Part shown: positions 6,435 through 8,729 of the stretch, one piece after another | Layout of the letters: every line of letters begins with the position of its first letter | Position numbering within the stretch: the stretch's first letter is position 1 | Assembly (NCBI GenBank): GCA_015523135.1 | Contig: WAKY01000165.1 | Location: forward strand, 1 to 8,729 | DNA from: Candidatus Aciduliprofundum sp. | GTDB lineage: Archaea > Thermoplasmatota > Thermoplasmata > Thermoplasmatales > Aciduliprofundaceae | Direction of reading: 5' to 3' | DNA: 8,729 bases | Program-made: the position numbers and the translations under genes | The notes under the pieces: model-generated | Databases searched by the model: none | Seen by the model: only the letters and a program-made list of their open reading frames with translations | What the model was told of the DNA's origin: nothing

Positions 6435-7098
6435 TCGTATTCCCTCAGGAATTAAGGGATTGGATGAACTCATAGAAGATGGATTTCCTGCGCCTTCTGT
6501 TATCCTCGTATCTGGCTCAGCTGGCTCGGGAAAGACAACCTTTGCATTTCAATTCTTGATGGAAGGGGCAAAAAGGGGAGAAAAAGGATTGTATATTTCC
6601 ACTCTAAGCGAAAGGACCGAATGGATGCTCAGATTTATGTCCAACTATGAGTTCTTTGACCCAAAATACTTAGAAGATGGTGCCATAATTTACGAGGACA
6701 TTGGTAAGGATTTAGGAACCTTGGATAATATGACTCTTATAATAAGAATAAATGAAATTCTTGCTGAGCATGTTCCTCAGAGAATAGTAATAGATCCCAT
6801 AAACGTTGTCAATAACTTTGTGGATAATTACAGGCAATTTCTTTTTGAGCTCGTTACTCTTCTAAAAAACTGGTCAGCAGTTTCAATATTAACAGGGGAA
6901 ATCAAAGAGGGAGAAAAATATCCAGAAGATGTTGGTTATACCGCTGATGGAATAATATCCCTTCTTATGGAAACAGAGGATAATGTGATTAAGAGATACA
7001 TACAAATATTAAAAATGCGTGGCACAGCTCACAGTATGGCTCTTCATCCTCTTGAGATAACTTCAAATGGTATAGAGGTCCTAAAAGCTCGATTCTAA
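6424..7098 (+). CDS. KaiC-like single-domain RecA-superfamily ATPase
   Basis: This 224-residue protein is a single KaiC/RadA-type domain. The family opening ISRIPSGIKGLDELIEDGFP is at 3-22 and the Walker A motif GSAGSGKTT is at 31-39 (Lys37). YISTLSERTEWM follows at 57-68, with Glu63 near the catalytic glutamate position of KaiC. The Walker B strand RIVID ends at Asp124. Near the C terminus, IQILKMRGTAHSMALHPLEI is the usual late RecA/KaiC segment. Archaeal proteins of this type are ATPases in signalling, motility control (FlaH/ArlH) or regulation, and do not imply a circadian clock. It lies in one operon with a winged-helix regulator and a P-loop-less relative, so a regulatory switch is the likely role (inferred). 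Its 3' end overlaps the convergent purC by 18 bases. Confidence 0.92.
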   Translation: MPISRIPSGIKGLDELIEDGFPAPSVILVSGSAGSGKTTFAFQFLMEGAKRGEKGLYISTLSERTEWMLRFMSNYEFFDPKYLEDGAIIYEDIGKDLGTLDNMTLIIRINEILAEHVPQRIVIDPINVVNNFVDNYRQFLFELVTLLKNWSAVSILTGEIKEGEKYPEDVGYTADGIISLLMETEDNVIKRYIQILKMRGTAHSMALHPLEITSNGIEVLKARF

Positions 7099-7971
7099 TT
7101 TCTTCCCCATTATTCTCTCGTACATATCCACATACAATTTCGATACTTTTTCTATCATCTCTTTAGGCAATGGAGGTATCTCTGGCTCTTCTTTCCCTTC
7201 TTCCCTTGCCCTCTTTAACTCTTCATAGTATCCTATGCTACGATAATACTGCCTCACAAATTCCTTGCTTAACTGTACAATTTCTCCCCTTTCATAGGCA
7301 TCTTTATCCCACCAGCGGTCCTCATCAAGTGTGCCAAATGTATCCACCAAGTAAATCTCCCTTCCCTCTCCCAAGGCAAATTCCTTCTTTCCATCCACAT
7401 GCAATAAGCTCCTCTTTTCAACTTCTTTTGCCATTATTTCATCCACTTTTAGAATTATATCCCTTATCTCTTCTATTTCCTCTTGCCTTAACCCCCCAAT
7501 CTCTTGGGCTTCTCCAAAACTCACCTTTCTATCGTATTCCTCAAATTTTGTAGTGATCTCAAAGTATGGCTCGGGCAATTTTTCCCCATACTTTGGCATG
7601 CTCTCAAATCCAAGGAGCTTGTAATCCAATCTTCCACCCTTCAACCTCTCATAAAGAGAGCCAGCGACATAGTACCTAGCTATGAATTCTAGGGGAATTA
7701 AATAATTCTCATCCTCAATCTTTGGATTGTTTATTATCCTAAATCTCTTAACTCGCATTTTTGAATCTTCGCAGGACAAATAATGATTCTTTATATCCCC
7801 AATCTTCTCAAACCAGAAGGCTGCACTCTTGCAAAGTGTTTCACCCTTTCTTGGGATTTTTGAAGGTATGATCTTGTCAAAAACAGATATGCTATCTGTG
7901 AACAAAAACAGTAATTCATTGTCATTTAATGCATAAACTTCCTTAACTTTTCCCTTCCTTATTAATTGCAT
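7081..7971 (-). CDS. purC: SAICAR synthetase (phosphoribosylaminoimidazole-succinocarboxamide synthase)
   Basis: PurC joins CAIR and aspartate with ATP to form SAICAR in de novo purine synthesis in the cytoplasm. The protein has 296 residues. Visible family motifs are RKGKVKEVY at 5-13, the SISVFDKIIPSKIPRKGE segment at 27-44, EFIARYYVAGSLYERL at 95-110, EPYFEITTKFEEYDR at 134-148, VDGKKEFAL at 192-200 and VDTFGTLDEDRWW at 209-221. Glycine-rich ATP contact and substrate loops appear intact, with no frameshift. The ATG is well placed before the first motif, with a TATA-like box about 25 bases upstream, so the transcript may be leaderless. No other pur gene is in view. Two small genes lie upstream on the same strand, 29 bases away, and could read into it. 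Confidence 0.96.
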   Translation of the reverse strand: MQLIRKGKVKEVYALNDNELLFLFTDSISVFDKIIPSKIPRKGETLCKSAAFWFEKIGDIKNHYLSCEDSKMRVKRFRIINNPKIEDENYLIPLEFIARYYVAGSLYERLKGGRLDYKLLGFESMPKYGEKLPEPYFEITTKFEEYDRKVSFGEAQEIGGLRQEEIEEIRDIILKVDEIMAKEVEKRSLLHVDGKKEFALGEGREIYLVDTFGTLDEDRWWDKDAYERGEIVQLSKEFVRQYYRSIGYYEELKRAREEGKEEPEIPPLPKEMIEKVSKLYVDMYERIMGKKLESSF

Positions 7972-7990
7972 AAAAAGAAATAGGTAAAAT

Positions 7991-8001
7991 GTATAAAAAA
8001 C
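7991..8001 (-). promoter_or_regulatory. TATA-like promoter for purC
   Basis: On the minus strand GTTTTTTATAC is centred about 25 bases before the purC ATG at 7971 and overlaps the stop of the upstream small gene. No ribosome site precedes the ATG, which favours a leaderless transcript. Confidence 0.55.
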
Positions 8002-8156
8002 TAGCGATTCGCAATCATCTGTATGTAATTGTATAATTGCTTCAGATAATCTTTTATTCCATTGACATCCTTCTCAAGTACCCTAACATCAACCTCAAGC
8101 TTGCTTAACCTATCTTCCAAATCTCTAATTTTCCTCTCAATTATATCCTCATCCAT
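8001..8156 (-). CDS. 51-residue predicted coiled-coil protein
   Basis: This short frame reads MDEDIIERKIRDLEDRLSKL and continues to IQMIANR, 51 residues in all. Leucine, isoleucine and valine recur at heptad-like positions (Leu13, Leu17, Leu20, Val23, Val25, Leu27, Val31, Ile34, Leu38, Leu41), and most other residues are charged, so a single amphipathic coiled coil is likely. The ATG has a near-perfect Shine-Dalgarno site, GGAGGTGA at 8161-8168, four bases upstream. The gene begins 11 bases after the stop of the small membrane protein gene, and the ribosome site touches that stop. This arrangement strongly supports a real, coupled gene. Function is unknown; it could oligomerise or bind the membrane protein's exposed tail (inferred). 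Confidence 0.8.
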   Translation of the reverse strand: MDEDIIERKIRDLEDRLSKLEVDVRVLEKDVNGIKDYLKQLYNYIQMIANR

Positions 8157-8160
8157 TTAA

Positions 8161-8168
8161 TCACCTCC
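8161..8168 (-). promoter_or_regulatory. near-perfect Shine-Dalgarno site of the coiled-coil gene
   Basis: GGAGGTGA on the minus strand matches the full archaeal anti-Shine-Dalgarno sequence. It is the main evidence that the short gene beginning at 8156 is translated. Confidence 0.8.
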
Positions 8169-8539
8169 TAACTGGGCGGTTGTGGTGGCAGAATTATAGA
8201 TTTCTCTTTCGGCTTCTCCCAAGTTAATGCTAAAATGCCTCCTATTAGAAGAAGTATGAAGGCTATAATGCTCCAAATAGTAATCACAGCTGCAATAATG
8301 GCCAATATACCTCCACTGTGGACTTTTTCTGGATCTCTCATCCAAGCTGCTGCCAAGAATCCAAGTGCTGAGCCTATAATGCCAACAATTACGCATACTA
8401 CTCCAAACCAAGAGACAGAGGACTCTGGATAGGAACTAACCATTACTCCCGCAATAGATATAATAAGCCAGCCAAATAGGGCAAATATAGCTCCTATAAT
8501 AGTAATGATAAATGCAGCCGAAGGATATTCTTCCGCCAT
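8168..8539 (-). CDS. small multi-pass membrane protein, DUF4064-like
   Basis: This 123-residue protein has hydrophobic segments at about 9-35, 44-66 and 76-106; the last is long enough for two helices. Glycine-rich helices (IGAIFALFGW, IVGIIGSALG, LLLIGGILAL) and the short basic tail after the last helix resemble DUF4064-type small membrane proteins of bacteria and archaea, but the match is by style only. The tail ends in a proline-rich stretch (ILPPQPPS). The ATG at 8539 is preceded by GGTGGT (8543-8548) and a TATA-like box about 26 bases upstream. An out-of-frame ATG at 8550 is not used. It is followed closely by the coiled-coil gene, probably one operon. Function unknown. Confidence 0.8.
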   Translation of the reverse strand: MAEEYPSAAFIITIIGAIFALFGWLIISIAGVMVSSYPESSVSWFGVVCVIVGIIGSALGFLAAAWMRDPEKVHSGGILAIIAAVITIWSIIAFILLLIGGILALTWEKPKEKSIILPPQPPS

Positions 8540-8560
8540 TTTACCACCATGAAATGATAC

Positions 8561-8570
8561 ATTTTAAATT
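8561..8570 (-). promoter_or_regulatory. TATA-like promoter for the small membrane protein operon
   Basis: AATTTAAAAT on the minus strand is centred about 26 bases from the ATG at 8539, the expected distance for a transcript starting next to the start codon. Confidence 0.5.
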
Positions 8571-8583
8571 ATTAAACTTTGTC

Positions 8584-8613
8584 ATTAAGGAAAAGTAAAT
8601 TAAGGAAAAGTAA
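8584..8613 (+). repeat. 15-base tandem duplication
   Basis: ATTAAGGAAAAGTAA occurs twice head to tail (8584-8598 and 8599-8613), followed by a further AT. It lies between two divergent promoters and its end overlaps the TATA-like box of the plus-strand gene. Confidence 0.8.
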
Positions 8614-8619
8614 ATAAAC
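8609..8619 (+). promoter_or_regulatory. TATA-like promoter for the PrsW-like gene
   Basis: AGTAAATAAAC is centred about 25 bases before the GTG at 8639, again with no ribosome site between them, consistent with a leaderless transcript. Confidence 0.45.
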
Positions 8620-8638
8620 TCAATTCAATTAATCCTCT

Positions 8639-8729
8639 GTGAACTTCATATTTCTATCGGTAATTGTCTCCGTTGCTCTGCTTCCATCCCTAATTTATAT
8701 GATAATAGTTAGAAACACTGAAAAATATG
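8639..8729 (+). CDS. N terminus of a PrsW-like membrane protein (3' truncated by window)
   Basis: A frame opening with GTG at 8639 runs to the window end: residues 1-30 read as a hydrophobic helix FIFLSVIVSVALLPSLIYMI followed by the polar stretch VRNTEKY. A helix with LLPSLIY followed by a basic, acidic and tyrosine stretch is how archaeal PrsW-family intramembrane proteases begin. The catalytic part is beyond the window, so this is a resemblance only. An in-frame TAA at 8630-8632 limits the start to this GTG, and a TATA-like box about 25 bases upstream supports it. The gene is divergent from the small membrane protein operon. Confidence 0.6.
   Translation, partial: MNFIFLSVIVSVALLPSLIYMIIVRNTEKY

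Noticed and set aside
6424..7098. Circadian clock KaiC or motility protein ArlH
   Set aside because: Single KaiC-like domain with no KaiA/KaiB and no archaellum genes nearby; only the broad family can be claimed.
7170..7692. Open frames on the plus strand across purC
   Set aside because: They are antisense to a clear purC gene with all family motifs; the translated products are rich in Leu, Ser and Pro as expected for antisense shadows.
8157..8432. Other open frames over the small membrane protein gene, on both strands
   Set aside because: The frame at 8168-8539 has clear membrane helices, a TATA-like box and a ribosome site; the others have no start signal or recognisable content.
8584..8613. 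Start of a CRISPR array
   Set aside because: The two 15-base units are directly adjacent with no spacer and are too short for CRISPR repeats.

Overview
The window looks like chromosomal DNA from a thermophilic, AT-rich euryarchaeon. The gene content (archaeal FeoB, a DUF835 protein, GvpD/KaiC-type RecA-like ATPases, archaeal-type PurC, a PrsW-like protein), heavy use of ATA, AGA and AGG codons, TATA-like boxes about 24-29 bases before several start codons (leaderless transcripts), and GGAGGTGA ribosome sites inside operons all fit Archaea. My best guess is the Aciduliprofundum/DHVE2 lineage. That is an impression from protein style, not a measured match.

Region 1 (1-1835, +) is the 3' end of a ferrous iron uptake operon: the C-terminal membrane part of FeoB, a small unknown membrane protein, and a FeoC-like winged-helix protein with a cysteine cluster. 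The three genes overlap by a few bases. A YfcE/MJ0936-type phosphodiesterase (1860-2363) follows, with its own likely promoter.

Region 2 (2414-7098) is the most interesting part. It holds two related signalling/regulatory cassettes. Cassette A is a receiver-like/DUF835 protein, a GvpD-like P-loop ATPase and a winged-helix regulator. Cassette B is a paralogous winged-helix regulator, a RecA-like protein without a P-loop, and a KaiC-like ATPase. Genes within each cassette overlap or lie a few bases apart. A YdjM/DUF457-type membrane hydrolase gene on the minus strand sits between the cassettes. It is divergent from cassette B, and an inverted repeat lies between the two promoters. There are no gas vesicle genes, so the likely theme is ATPase-controlled transcription regulation; this is inferred.

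Region 3 (7081-8539, -) holds purC (purine synthesis) and, upstream of it, a two-gene unit: a small multi-pass membrane protein and a 51-residue predicted coiled-coil protein with a near-perfect Shine-Dalgarno site. At the right edge a divergent gene starts on the plus strand (8639 onward). Its first 30 residues look like the N terminus of a PrsW-family membrane protease. No rRNA, tRNA, CRISPR or insertion sequence is visible.
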